Shown here in pieces: positions 19,919 to 28,418 of a DNA stretch of 64,000 bases; position 1 is the stretch's first letter, and each line of letters starts with the position of its first letter. The stretch is taken from the NCBI RefSeq assembly GCF_023571765.1, contig NZ_JAMJXC010000019.1:38878-102877 (forward strand), given 5' to 3'. Under the pieces are notes generated by a model, which worked only from the letters and a program-made list of their open reading frames with translations, searched no databases and was not told the DNA's origin. Both the position numbers and the translations under genes were made by a program. This stretch comes from Xanthobacter aminoxidans. GTDB lineage: Bacteria; Pseudomonadota; Alphaproteobacteria; Rhizobiales; Xanthobacteraceae.

Positions 19919-21456
19919 GCCGGGCTCCCTGCGGGGCTCATCTCGGCCGCGCTCACATCGGCGATCGCGCGCCGCTTCAGCGCGCTGCGGTCGATCTTGT
20001 TGGTGGTGGCGAGCGGCATCTGGTCGAGGAACCAGATGCGGCGGGGATGCTGGTAGGCGGGGGCATTGGCGAGCATGAACTGCTTCAGGGCCTCCTCGCC
20101 GATGTCGGCGCCCGCACGGCGCACCACGAAGGCCACGGGCTTCTCGCCCTTGATGTCGTCGGGCACCGGCACAACGCAGGATTGAAGCACCTGCGGGTGC
20201 TTGTCGAGCACCGCCTCCACCTCGCCGGGGAAGATGTTCTCGCCGCCGCAGACGAACATGTCGTCGGTGCGGCCGAGGAAATAATAGAAGCCGTCCGCAT
20301 CGCGCCGGAACACGTCGCCGGTGCGGTAGAAGCCGTCAGCGGTGAGGGGCGAGCGCACGTCCGGGCGGTTGTGATAGCCGAGCATCACCGCCGGGCTCTT
20401 CATCTCCAGCTCCCCGCTCTCCGGCGCCTCCGGTCCCACGAGGCGCACGGCGACCTGAGGATGGGGATAGCCCACCGAGCCCATGGGCACGGGCCGCCCG
20501 TCCGGATGGCCGGAGAACACGATGGGGCCGCCCTCGGTGGTGCCATAGGCGTTGATGATGGCGGCGTTGGGCAAAAGCTGGCGGATCTGCTGGGCCAGCG
20601 AATCCGTCACCGGCGCCGAGCCCATGCGCAGCATGCGCACGCCGGAGAGGTCGGCCTTCGCCAGCGCCGCCTTCTCCCGCAGCATCATGGCGATCATGGG
20701 CGGCACGGCGGTGAGGAAGGTGCAGCCGTGGCTGGCGATGGCCTCGATATAGGGCACCGCGCGGAACTGGGGCAGCAGCACCGCCGTGCTGCCGGAGGCG
20801 CAGGTGAGCAGCGCCAGCGCCAGCGCGTTCATGTGGTAGAGCGGCGCGGCAATCAGCATCCGCTCGCGGGAGAGGTCGGTCTCGGTGCGGCGGGTGTCCG
20901 CCACCCACCGGTGCGCGGCGTGGGAGAGCAGCACGCCCTTGGGCCGTCCGGTGGAGCCGGAGGTGTAGAGGCTGAGCGCCGGCTCGTCGGGCGCGGGCAC
21001 CACCGGCTCGAACGGGCCGGGATCGAGCAAAGCGGCGAGCGTGCCCGGCCCGGTGCCGTCGAAATCCACGAAGGCGACGCCCTCGGGCGGTTCTGAGGGC
21101 AGGAGGGCGCGGCGCTCTCTATCGTGGACCACGAGGCGGGCGCCGCAATCGGCGATCACGTCGGCGATGGTCGCGGCCGGGAACTTGAAGTTCACCGGCA
21201 CGGGCACGATGCCGGCGCGCATGGCGCCCATCACCACCGCCACATAATCCGGCCGGTTGGCGGCGAGGATGGCGATGCGGTCGCCGCGCACGAGGCCATG
21301 GGCGAGGAGGCCGCGGGCCACGGCGTCGGCGAGGGCGTCGAAGGCGGCGCGGGTGAGCACGGTGGTGCCGCCGTCGAAATCGAGGCCGATGAACAGGGGA
21401 TGGTCCGGCGCGTTGGTGCGGCAGACGAAATCCCCGAGGTTCGCGGGCAAGCTCAT
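19915..21456 (-). CDS. AMP-dependent acyl-CoA synthetase/ligase
   Basis: 513 residues. It activates a carboxylic acid to its CoA thioester through an acyl-adenylate. The A3 loop is [16 protein letters not shown] (about residue 167), A5 is [10 protein letters not shown], and A7/A8 is [20 protein letters not shown] with [17 protein letters not shown]. The A10 lysine sits in TTNKIDR near the C-terminus. The acid cannot be told from sequence. It overlaps both neighbours by 4 bp (PLP enzyme downstream, VOC protein upstream), so tight coupling is expected. Confidence 0.9.
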   Translation of the reverse strand: MSLPANLGDFVCRTNAPDHPLFIGLDFDGGTTVLTRAAFDALADAVARGLLAHGLVRGDRIAILAANRPDYVAVVMGAMRAGIVPVPVNFKFPAATIADVIADCGARLVVHDRERRALLPSEPPEGVAFVDFDGTGPGTLAALLDPGPFEPVVPAPDEPALSLYTSGSTGRPKGVLLSHAAHRWVADTRRTETDLSRERMLIAAPLYHMNALALALLTCASGSTAVLLPQFRAVPYIEAIASHGCTFLTAVPPMIAMMLREKAALAKADLSGVRMLRMGSAPVTDSLAQQIRQLLPNAAIINAYGTTEGGPIVFSGHPDGRPVPMGSVGYPHPQVAVRLVGPEAPESGELEMKSPAVMLGYHNRPDVRSPLTADGFYRTGDVFRRDADGFYYFLGRTDDMFVCGGENIFPGEVEAVLDKHPQVLQSCVVPVPDDIKGEKPVAFVVRRAGADIGEEALKQFMLANAPAYQHPRRIWFLDQMPLATTNKIDRSALKRRAIADVSAAEMSPAGSPA

Positions 21457-22235
21457 CGGCTGCTCCTGCAGGTCAGGTTCAGGTCAAAGGCGGGCAGGCT
21501 GAGAAGGCCCGCATCGGGGGAAAGGGGCTGCCAGCCGGCATCGTCGCGCGCGGCGGCGCGGGCCGCGATGTCGTCGAGGCTGGCGAAACGCAGCGTCGCG
21601 GTGCGGAAGGCGGCTGTCTCGCCCGGCACCACCAGCACGTCGGCATCGTCCAGCGGCACGCGCCAGCCGTCGGCGTGGGGCGTTGCGGTGCTGTCGAAAG
21701 CCGTGGCGAGGCGGCGGGCCTCGGCTTCCGGGTCGGTCGAGGCGATGGTGAAGGCGTCGATGGCGAGGAAGCCGTTGGGATGGGTCATCCATTCCGGCCG
21801 CCAGACCAGCTCCGGCGTCAGGTGCTCGCAGAAATAGACGCGCCCGGCCGGGAAGGTTTCCGGCGGCAGGCGCACGGTGCGGAAGCGGGCGTCATGCTCG
21901 ACGCCCTCCAAGTCCACCGGCCGCGAGAAGGCCACCGGCCCCGCCGGGGTGAAGCCCGAGGCCGCGAGGCGGTCGCGGGTGGCGTCGGCGTCGAAGGTGC
22001 GCAGCACGAGGCCGTTGAGGCCGAACGGGCTGTCCAGCACCTCCTGGCGCTGGCGGCCGGTGTCCGGCACCCCCACCAGCTCCAGATAGGCGCCGGGCGT
22101 CATCATCAGATGGTTGATGGACCCGAGCGAATGGTACCCCCGCGGCGTGAGCGTGAAGCCCAGCGCCGCAAAGAGGTCCGCGGCCGCGTCCATGGACTTG
22201 AGGGTGTTGATCACCACATGGTCGAGCGCGGCCAC
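21453..22235 (-). CDS. VOC (glyoxalase-like) superfamily protein
   Basis: 260 residues. It opens with the VOC-fold strand LDHVVINTLKSMDAAADLFAALGF and has a second half-module near LAIDAFTIASTDPEAEARRLATAF. This is the glyoxalase-like-domain arrangement of two babbab units. Metal ligands could include His near residue 5 and Glu residues of AYLELVG and YFCEHLTP. Function could be an isomerase, lyase or dioxygenase-like step. The start is a GTG at 22235 preceded by GAGGAGG; the long open frame upstream is an overlap with the thioesterase gene. Confidence 0.75.
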   Translation of the reverse strand: MAALDHVVINTLKSMDAAADLFAALGFTLTPRGYHSLGSINHLMMTPGAYLELVGVPDTGRQRQEVLDSPFGLNGLVLRTFDADATRDRLAASGFTPAGPVAFSRPVDLEGVEHDARFRTVRLPPETFPAGRVYFCEHLTPELVWRPEWMTHPNGFLAIDAFTIASTDPEAEARRLATAFDSTATPHADGWRVPLDDADVLVVPGETAAFRTATLRFASLDDIAARAAARDDAGWQPLSPDAGLLSLPAFDLNLTCRSSR

Positions 22236-22246
22236 GGGTTTCCTCC

Positions 22247-22666
22247 TCAGGCCTTGGGCGGGATCATGTAGACCCCGCGCCCGGAGGCGAGCAGCTTGCC
22301 GTCCTCGTCCAGAACCTGCGCCTCGGAGACGCAGAGCTGGCCGCCGAACTTGATGACCTTGCCCACGCAGATGAGGTCGTGCTGCATGGCGGCGCGGTGG
22401 TAGTCCACCCGCAGGTCCACGGTGGGAACGCCGCGGCCGGTCTTGGACACCAGCGCCCAGTCGGCGGTGAGGTCCACCAGCGTGGCGAGGATGCCGCCGT
22501 GGGCATAGCCCTTGTCGGCGTTCACCACCCATTCCGGGCGCCACTTGGCGCGCAGGCGGATGGTGCCCTCGCCCACGTCCTCGACGGCGAGGCCGAGCCA
22601 CTGGTGGAAGGGGCCCTTCAGCAGAAGGGCCTGGACCTGTTCCTTGGTCAGGGGAGCGTCAGACAT
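22247..22666 (-). CDS. PaaI-type hotdog-fold acyl-CoA thioesterase
   Basis: 139 residues, a typical length. The hotdog signature is NADKGYAHGGILATLVDLTADWAL, the HGG loop and central helix of the PaaI family. It likely hydrolyses an acyl- or aryl-CoA made by the neighbouring ligase, or recycles CoA from dead-end thioesters. The start at 22666 was chosen because the frame upstream runs into the dehydrogenase gene. It is separated from its neighbours by 11 bp on each side. Confidence 0.85.
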   Translation of the reverse strand: MSDAPLTKEQVQALLLKGPFHQWLGLAVEDVGEGTIRLRAKWRPEWVVNADKGYAHGGILATLVDLTADWALVSKTGRGVPTVDLRVDYHRAAMQHDLICVGKVIKFGGQLCVSEAQVLDEDGKLLASGRGVYMIPPKA

Positions 22667-22677
22667 GGTGCGGCCTC

Positions 22678-23694
22678 TCAGGGGGTGACGACGATCTTGC
22701 CCATGACCTCGCGGTCGCGGATCATGCGCAGGCCCTCGGCGGCCTCTTCGAGGGGGAGAACCTTGTCCACCACCGGCTTCAGCTCGCCCTTCTGGATCAT
22801 GTCCATGAGGGCGGAGAGGTTCTCGTGGTAGAAGCTGTTGGAGCCGATGACCTTCAGCTCGAAGCTCCAGATGTAGCGAAGATCTTCCTTGGGATCGTGG
22901 CCAGCGGTGGCGCCGCACACGAGGATGGTGCCGCCGCGCTTCACGCAGCGGAGCGAAGGCACCCAGGTGTCGCCGCCGGTGAAGTTCACCACCACGTCCA
23001 CGCCGCCCTCATAGGTGCGGCGCTGGGGCTTGCCGTACTTCTCGACCGCCCACTTGGAGAAGTCGGTGGTGCGGTAGTTCACGACATGATCGGCGCCCAG
23101 TTCCTTCAGGCGGGCCATCTTGTCGTCGGAGCCGGCGCAGGCGATCACCTCGCAGCCCATCTGCTTGGCGAGCATCACGCAGCCCGTGCCCACGCCGCCC
23201 GAGGCGCCGAGGATGAGCACCTTGTCGCCGGCCTTCACCGTGTTGTGGGTGACGAGCATGCGGTGCGCCGTGCCGTAGGCCACCGGCAGGGAGGCGGCGT
23301 CGGTGAAGCTCACGCCGTCGGGCATCTTGATGAGCTGGCCGGCGGTGACGGCGCAGTATTCCGCCATGCCGCCGTCCATCATCTCGCCCATCAGCCCCAC
23401 CTTGGGGTTGAGCGGGTTCACCAGCACCCGGTCGCCCACCGACCAGCCGGTGACGCCCTCGCCCAGCTCCACGATCTCGCCGGCCATGTCGAGGCCGATG
23501 ATGACGGGCAGCGGCACCTTGATGCCGGGCATGCCCTTCACCGTGAACACGTCGTGATAATTGAAGGACGACGCACCGACCCGGATCACCACCTCGCCCG
23601 GCTTCGCGCTGGGGACGGGATAGTCGTTGACGACCACGAGATCGCTCACGTCGCCATGTTGCTTCAGCAGCAGGGCCTTCATGGTTTTTGTCAT
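22678..23694 (-). CDS. Zinc-type alcohol dehydrogenase / quinone oxidoreductase-like MDR protein
   Basis: 338 residues, medium-chain dehydrogenase/reductase. The N-terminal GroES-like domain has MKALLLKQHGDVSDLVV and the DMAGEIVELGEGV segment. The NAD(P) domain has GASGGVGTGCVMLAKQMG near residue 165. The catalytic-zinc pattern GHE of true alcohol dehydrogenases is replaced by DMAGE, so it may be a zinc-independent reductase of the enoyl or quinone oxidoreductase kind. Its start has GAGAAG a few bases upstream. It lies 49 bp after the gene for the ABC binding protein and 11 bp before the thioesterase gene. Confidence 0.85.
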   Translation of the reverse strand: MTKTMKALLLKQHGDVSDLVVVNDYPVPSAKPGEVVIRVGASSFNYHDVFTVKGMPGIKVPLPVIIGLDMAGEIVELGEGVTGWSVGDRVLVNPLNPKVGLMGEMMDGGMAEYCAVTAGQLIKMPDGVSFTDAASLPVAYGTAHRMLVTHNTVKAGDKVLILGASGGVGTGCVMLAKQMGCEVIACAGSDDKMARLKELGADHVVNYRTTDFSKWAVEKYGKPQRRTYEGGVDVVVNFTGGDTWVPSLRCVKRGGTILVCGATAGHDPKEDLRYIWSFELKVIGSNSFYHENLSALMDMIQKGELKPVVDKVLPLEEAAEGLRMIRDREVMGKIVVTP

Positions 23695-23743
23695 TTCACT
23701 TCTCTCTGCTTGGAACGTTTCGGCGGCTTGAGCGCCAGGGCGA

Positions 23744-24721
23744 CTACTTGATGGCCTTGGAAGCCTGGTAGGGGGCGGGGTCCAGAGCCGCGTCGGGCAG
23801 GTCGCCCTTTACTGCGCCGACGCTTTTGAAGACTTCGAACTCCGCCTTCATCGACGCGATGTCGGCGGGTTCCATGGAGACGGTGTAGATGCCGTCCCAA
23901 AGGGCGGCGTAGGCCTTGGCGTCATCCTCGGGGATGTTGCCGGCGGCCATGAGGGCCTTGGCGACGGCGGCCTTGTCGGCCTTGCCGGCCTCGTAGGCGC
24001 CGCGCATGCCGGCGATGACCTTGGCGGCGCCCTCGGGATTTTCCTTCATCCACGCGTTGCGCATGAGGCCGACGCCGAGCACGGGCGGGGCCTCCTTGCC
24101 GGTGACTTTCGCCCACTCGCCACGGAAGGAGGCGAGCTTGCGCAGCTTCACGTCGGGCAGGAGGGCGATGGTGACGGTGCGCAGCGCCGCGGCGTCGATG
24201 TTCTTCTGCACCAGGAACTGGGCGAGGCGCGGATCAGCGCCCGGCACGGCCTCGAAATCCGAGGCGGTCATGCCGTAATTCTTGATGAGGATGGCCGCGC
24301 TGATGGCCGCCGTGGCGCTGCCGGACGGCGACATGCCGATCTTCTTGCCCTTCAGCTCCTCCATCTTGGTGATGGGGGAATCCGCCATCACCACGAAGTC
24401 GAGATCGGCCACCTGCGTTGCGAGCACGATGGTCACGGGCAGGCCATCGGCGGCGACCGAGAAGGCGCTGCCGGCGCTGGCGCCGATGGCGAAGTCGATG
24501 GCGCCGGCGGCCATGGCCTTGGTGGGGGCGTTCACATCCGGAAACTTCACGAACTCGGCTTCGAGCCCCTGCTTTTCCATGAACTTGCCGGCTTCCAGGA
24601 AGGAGCCGAAGCCGAGGCTGACGCCCGAGCTCCAGTATCCGATCCGCACTTTCGCGGCCTCGGCGGGAAGAGATGACAGGCCGATTGCGACTGCGGCGGC
24701 CAGTAAAGCAAGACGCTTCAT
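23744..24721 (-). CDS. ABC transporter substrate-binding protein, NitT/TauT (SsuA-like) type
   Basis: 325 residues with a signal peptide (cleavage after about residue 22, AEA|AK). The mature protein starts KVRIGYWSSG and has the two-lobed NMT1/SsuA fold, with ELKGKKIGMSPSGSA at about residue 125. It delivers a small organic acid, sulfonate or similar ligand to the permease encoded just upstream. I start at the ATG at 24721; the longer open frame extends into the permease gene. The ligand is not predictable from sequence. Confidence 0.88.
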   Translation of the reverse strand: MKRLALLAAAVAIGLSSLPAEAAKVRIGYWSSGVSLGFGSFLEAGKFMEKQGLEAEFVKFPDVNAPTKAMAAGAIDFAIGASAGSAFSVAADGLPVTIVLATQVADLDFVVMADSPITKMEELKGKKIGMSPSGSATAAISAAILIKNYGMTASDFEAVPGADPRLAQFLVQKNIDAAALRTVTIALLPDVKLRKLASFRGEWAKVTGKEAPPVLGVGLMRNAWMKENPEGAAKVIAGMRGAYEAGKADKAAVAKALMAAGNIPEDDAKAYAALWDGIYTVSMEPADIASMKAEFEVFKSVGAVKGDLPDAALDPAPYQASKAIK

Positions 24722-24771
24722 ATCGAAATCCCCGTAATGGAAGGTTGTATTGTTTTTTGGCTTTATGGGTT

Positions 24772-25563
24772 TCAGGCCGGGCGCGGCTTGCGCCAGGCGA
24801 AGAGATGCGTTTCGAGGGGCTTCAGCAGGACCGCCTCGATGAAGATCATCAGGATGACGAGGGTGAGGGTCCAGGCGAACACCTGGTCCGTCTGCACGAG
24901 GTCTGCCGCCTGCCGCAGCCGGTAGCCGATGCCGCTCGACGCGCCGAGCGCTTCCGCCACGATGGAGACGCGGGCTCCGAAGCCGAAGGCGAGGCGCGCG
25001 CCGGCGAAGAACTGGGGCAGGATGGTGGGCAGGTAGATCTTCAGAAGAACCTGCAGCCGCGACATGCGGAAGGTCTGCGCCAGCTCGATGAAATCGCGGT
25101 TCACCGTGCTCGTGCCCTGCCAGACATTGGTGAGGATGAGCGGCATCGCGGTCATGAACACCACGAAGATGGTCGACCAGTTGGACAGGCCGAACCAGAT
25201 GAGCGCGAAAATCGCCCAGATGGACGAGGACACCGTGTTGATGACCACCAGCAAAGGCTGGAAGAAGTCGCCCAGCGTGCGGCTCGCCCCGAGCAGCAGG
25301 CCCAGCACCACGCCCACCACGGTGGCGAAGATGAACCCCATGGCGATGCGGTAGAAGGTGATGCCGAAATCCGCCCAGAAGCCGGGCGTGACCACGAGCT
25401 GCGTCCACACCCCGAACACCCGGCGCGGGCTCGGCAGGATGAAGGCGGGCGCGCCCAGCGAGCCGATGCCCCAGAGGCCGACCACGATGATGATGAGCAG
25501 CAGCCTGAGGCCGATGAGGCGCAGCCGGCGGTCCTGGGTCATCTGGAGGGGGGAGCGCTTCAT
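24772..25563 (-). CDS. ABC transporter permease, NitT/TauT type
   Basis: 263 residues with six hydrophobic segments. The BPD_transp_1 EAA-loop region is present in IELAQTFRMSRLQVLLKIYLP, and APAFILPSPRRV near the start is typical of TauC/SsuC-like subunits. An in-frame GTG at 25623 overlaps the stop codon of the ATPase gene and would add 20 residues. Neither start has a clear ribosome binding site, so the choice is uncertain. It forms the channel of the importer with its neighbours. Confidence 0.85.
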   Translation of the reverse strand: MKRSPLQMTQDRRLRLIGLRLLLIIIVVGLWGIGSLGAPAFILPSPRRVFGVWTQLVVTPGFWADFGITFYRIAMGFIFATVVGVVLGLLLGASRTLGDFFQPLLVVINTVSSSIWAIFALIWFGLSNWSTIFVVFMTAMPLILTNVWQGTSTVNRDFIELAQTFRMSRLQVLLKIYLPTILPQFFAGARLAFGFGARVSIVAEALGASSGIGYRLRQAADLVQTDQVFAWTLTLVILMIFIEAVLLKPLETHLFAWRKPRPA

Positions 25564-25619
25564 CTGGCTCGGCTTCTGCGAAGGAGGACGGACGCGGCGG
25601 AACGCGGCAGGGAACGTAT

Positions 25620-26366
25620 TCACAGGCTGAGGCGCAGCAGGCGCACCTCTTCGGCGACCTCGGGCGAGAGCGGATTGCGGGGGTAGGGCAGGGCGATCTC
25701 GCGGGTTTCCTTCACCCGTCCGGGGCGCGGCATCAGCACCACGATCTTGTTGGCGAGGACCACCGCCTCCTCCACATCGTGGGTGACGAACAGCACCGAC
25801 ATCTGCCTCAGGCCGGCGATGCGCAGCACCTCGTCGTGCATCTGCGTGCGGATGGAGGGATCGAGCTTGGAGAAGGGCTCGTCCATGAGCAGGATCGACG
25901 GCTCGGTGACGAGGCTGCGGCCCAGCGCGGCGCGCGAGCGCATGCCGCCGGACAGCTCGTGGGGGAAGGAGTCGGCGAACTTCTCCAGCCCCACCAGCTC
26001 CAGCACCTGCATGACCCGATCGCGCCGCTCCTTGCGCGGCATGCCGGCGGCCTCGAGGCCGAGGGCGACGTTCTGGGCCGTGGTGCGCCAGGGGAACAGA
26101 CGGTCCTCCTGGAACATGTAGGTCATGGTGCGCCAATCCTTGAAGGCGCTGGATTTCTGGCCGTTCAGGAACACCGTGCCCTGATCCGGCGGGATGAGGC
26201 CGGCGACGATGTTGAGCAGAGTGCTCTTGCCGCAGCCCGAGGCGCCGACGAGGGCGACGATGGAGCGCTCCGGCACGTCGAGATCGATGTTGCGCAGCAC
26301 TTCGAGCTGCTCGCCGTCGCGGCGCATGAAGCTCTTGCCGACGCTTTCCAGCTGGACGACGCTCAC
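25620..26366 (-). CDS. ABC transporter ATP-binding protein, NitT/TauT type
   Basis: 248 residues. Walker A is GASGCGKST (about residue 38), the Q loop is MFQEDRLFPWRT, the signature is ELSGGMRSRAALGRS and Walker B is LLMDEPFSKLD, with the H loop in THDVEEAV. The GTG start at 26366 overlaps the stop of the GntR gene (GTGA) and has GGAGGGAG just upstream, so the transporter is translated together with its regulator. Confidence 0.9.
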   Translation of the reverse strand: MSVVQLESVGKSFMRRDGEQLEVLRNIDLDVPERSIVALVGASGCGKSTLLNIVAGLIPPDQGTVFLNGQKSSAFKDWRTMTYMFQEDRLFPWRTTAQNVALGLEAAGMPRKERRDRVMQVLELVGLEKFADSFPHELSGGMRSRAALGRSLVTEPSILLMDEPFSKLDPSIRTQMHDEVLRIAGLRQMSVLFVTHDVEEAVVLANKIVVLMPRPGRVKETREIALPYPRNPLSPEVAEEVRLLRLSL

Positions 26367-27133
26367 CGCTCCCTCCCGCTCAGGCTGGAGAGCGGGGCGA
26401 CGGGCACCACCGCGGCGGAATCCCTGAGCGAGGCGATGACCTTTTCCATGGTCATCTCGCGGAACGTCTCCACATGGCGCCGCGCCACCTCGGCGGCGGC
26501 CGCCGCATCGCCAGCGGAGAGATATTCGATGAGCAGGACGTGATCGTTGGCGATGTTGGGGCGCACGCCCTGCACGCCGAAGCCGAGCGCCACGAGGCGG
26601 GTCATCTCGTCGAGGAGGCCGGAGAGCGAGCGGCACAGGCGCTGGTTGCCGGCGGCCTCGGCGATGGCCATGTGGAAGCTGCGGTTGGCTTCGAGAAAGA
26701 AGTCGATCTGGTTGCCCACATCGGTCGTCAGCTTTACCCGGCAGGCCTCTTCGAGCCGCTCCAGATGGGCCCGGTTGACCCGCCCGGCGGCGCCGCGCGC
26801 GGCCAGCGGTTCCAGCACCAGCCGGAGCGCGAAGACCTCTTCCACATCCTTCACGGTGATGGGCGTGACGCGATAGCCGTGGCGCGGCATGGAGGCGACG
26901 AAGCCATCCTGGATGAGCCGCTGGAGGGCGATGCGGCAGCTGGCCTTGCCGATTTCCAGCCGCTCCATCAGCTCCGCCTCGGTGAAGCGGGTGCCCGGCA
27001 GGATGCGGCAGGAGACGATCTCGCGCCGGAGCAGGTCGTAGGCCTGCCGGCCCTTCAGGGTCGCGCTCGGAATTTCGAGGACATGCCCCGCATCCGATCC
27101 CCGGTCGCTGTCGCGCTCCTCGGTCACGCTCAT
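26363..27133 (-). CDS. GntR-family transcriptional regulator with FCD domain
   Basis: 256 residues. The N-terminal winged helix spans about residues 28-95 (YDLLRREIVSCRILPGTRFTEAELMERL). The C-terminal FCD domain includes FFLEANRSFHMAIAEAAGN, with Asp/His residues expected to hold a metal or acid ligand. FadR/VanR-like members sense organic acids or CoA esters and usually repress their own operon. As first gene of the ten-gene unit it is very likely the local regulator. GTG, ATG and a later GTG all lie within 12 bp, so the start is approximate. Confidence 0.88.
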   Translation of the reverse strand: MSVTEERDSDRGSDAGHVLEIPSATLKGRQAYDLLRREIVSCRILPGTRFTEAELMERLEIGKASCRIALQRLIQDGFVASMPRHGYRVTPITVKDVEEVFALRLVLEPLAARGAAGRVNRAHLERLEEACRVKLTTDVGNQIDFFLEANRSFHMAIAEAAGNQRLCRSLSGLLDEMTRLVALGFGVQGVRPNIANDHVLLIEYLSAGDAAAAAEVARRHVETFREMTMEKVIASLRDSAAVVPVAPLSSLSGRER

Positions 27134-27136
27134 CAC

Positions 27137-27478
27137 CTCTCGGCTGACTGGTGAGAAGCCTACAGAACGACCGGACTGGGGAGAAGGCTAAATAGATAGC
27201 ACGCTATGAAAAAATTTATCGATGTAAATCAATGTAATAGTGCGCATCTGTCGCAAAAGCGGGCGGTTTTGGTGGGAGGCTCACAGGGCGCTGCCCAAGA
27301 AAGGGCCAGTCCCGGCCCCGGCGGTTGGCTCCGGAGGGGGCGTGAGCGTGGGGCCTTGGAAACTTGGCGTCTCTCCCTCTAAAACCGAAAGGGGTTCGCG
27401 GCCCGGAGGGTTGCGGAAGATGGTGCGCGGCGTTCGACGCCCGCCCGGGCGGGTCTGCAGGCGAGCGGAGGGGTGGTG
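27137..27478. other. Divergent intergenic region between GntR and MarR genes
   Basis: 342 bp without a convincing gene. The first part (about 27185-27245) is markedly AT-rich for this genome and contains an inverted repeat (listed separately) and a direct repeat (GATGTAA, AATGTAA near 27221-27238). This is the probable promoter zone for the minus-strand GntR unit. The GC-rich second part ends with the perfect palindrome CCCGCCCGGGCGGG at 27440-27453, shortly before the MarR ribosome binding site, which could form a leader hairpin. Confidence 0.6.
27196..27207. promoter_or_regulatory. Candidate operator for the GntR regulator
   Basis: Inverted repeat ATAGC-AC-GCTAT in the AT-rich segment about 63 bp upstream of the GntR start. 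Position and symmetry fit an autoregulatory operator, but the arms are only 5 bp, so chance is not excluded. Confidence 0.35.
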
Positions 27479-27982
27479 ATGGCGGCCAAGGGCAAGCATC
27501 AGGCGCAGGAGATGGCGGCGCCGGAGAGCTTCGAGGTCGCCCCGCTGCACCGGATGACGCTCGGCTATCTCATCAGCCTGCTGGCGCGGCTGCTTGCCCA
27601 GTCCCTGAAGGTCCGCAACGGGCCGGATGGAATCCTCCCCGGCCAGTATCCCATCGCCGTGGAACTGCTCGCCCAGGACGGCATGAGCCAGCGCGATTTG
27701 TGCGAGGTGGTGCGCATCGAGCAGGCCACCATGGCCAACACCCTGAAGCGCATGGAGCGCGACGGCCTCATCACCCGCCGCCAGAGTGCCGAGGATGGCC
27801 GGCTCGCCACCATCCATCTCACCGAGGCGGGCGTGCTGCTCGCCCGCGATGCCGTCCGCAACGCCGCCGAAGTCAACAGCGTGGCGCTGGAAGGGCTCGA
27901 TCCGGCGGCGCAGAAGGCTCTGCGGGACATGCTGATCGATCTCACGGAGCGGCTGGAGGCCGATATCCAGCAGCGCGACTAG
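27479..27982 (+). CDS. MarR-family transcriptional regulator
   Basis: 167 residues. The winged helix is clear: YPIAVELLAQDGMSQRDLCEVVRIEQATMANTLKRMERDGLI (about residues 56-98), then the wing ITRRQSAEDGRLATIHLTEAG. MarR proteins repress catabolic and efflux genes and are released by aromatic acids or their CoA esters. It precedes the UbiD gene by 436 bp on the same strand and is divergent from the GntR unit. I chose the ATG at 27479, the last of three clustered starts (GTG, GTG, ATG), with GGAGGGG just upstream. Confidence 0.88.
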   Translation: MAAKGKHQAQEMAAPESFEVAPLHRMTLGYLISLLARLLAQSLKVRNGPDGILPGQYPIAVELLAQDGMSQRDLCEVVRIEQATMANTLKRMERDGLITRRQSAEDGRLATIHLTEAGVLLARDAVRNAAEVNSVALEGLDPAAQKALRDMLIDLTERLEADIQQRD

Positions 27983-28418
27983 GGCTCTGCCTAAAATTGG
28001 CGCATGACCATTCTGTAGACTTACATACCAAGCTATGTATTATGTCTTCCGTGGTCGCTGGGCTCCGGCGTGTCCGCCCCAACGTGACAGTGTGTTGATG
28101 GTGTAGAGCACAGCACCTCTCGAGCCCATTCGGCATCGGAAGGTGAACGGCTCGCCATGGGCGGCGTTTCCGAGGGGTTCCGTATCATGAGTGATGCGAT
28201 AACTGCCGTATGGTTAGAGTTCAGCAGCTCGAATTGGCTGCGAGTGCCCTGAACAACTGCAAATAAGCTTGGCATTTCTGTCGCGGCGTCCGGCGGGCGT
28301 GTGGCCGATGTTTGCGACGGCGGCGTGAAAAAGTCCATCAAATCGGGAGGGGCGCGGCGTCATGCCGTGCCTGTTCAGTGGCGTGGCCACGGCACGTGGC
28401 GCACGTGGAGCGTGACAG
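27983..28418. other. Intergenic region between the MarR gene and ubiD-like gene
   Basis: 436 bp with no credible gene; short open frames here lack ribosome binding sites and family resemblance. The region is less GC-rich than the genes. It holds an 18-bp inverted repeat near its start (28022-28039), and probably the promoter for the decarboxylase unit. I see no convincing terminator after the MarR gene. Confidence 0.6.
28022..28039. promoter_or_regulatory. Candidate MarR operator
   Basis: Inverted repeat TACATA-CCAAGC-TATGTA, with exact 6-bp arms, about 40 bp after the MarR gene and 380 bp before the UbiD gene. Length and symmetry fit MarR-type operators, but no binding data are implied. Confidence 0.45.

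Noticed and set aside
28033..28341. 102-codon minus-strand frame upstream of ubiD
   Set aside because: It lies in the regulatory gap, lacks a ribosome binding site and shows no protein-like pattern.
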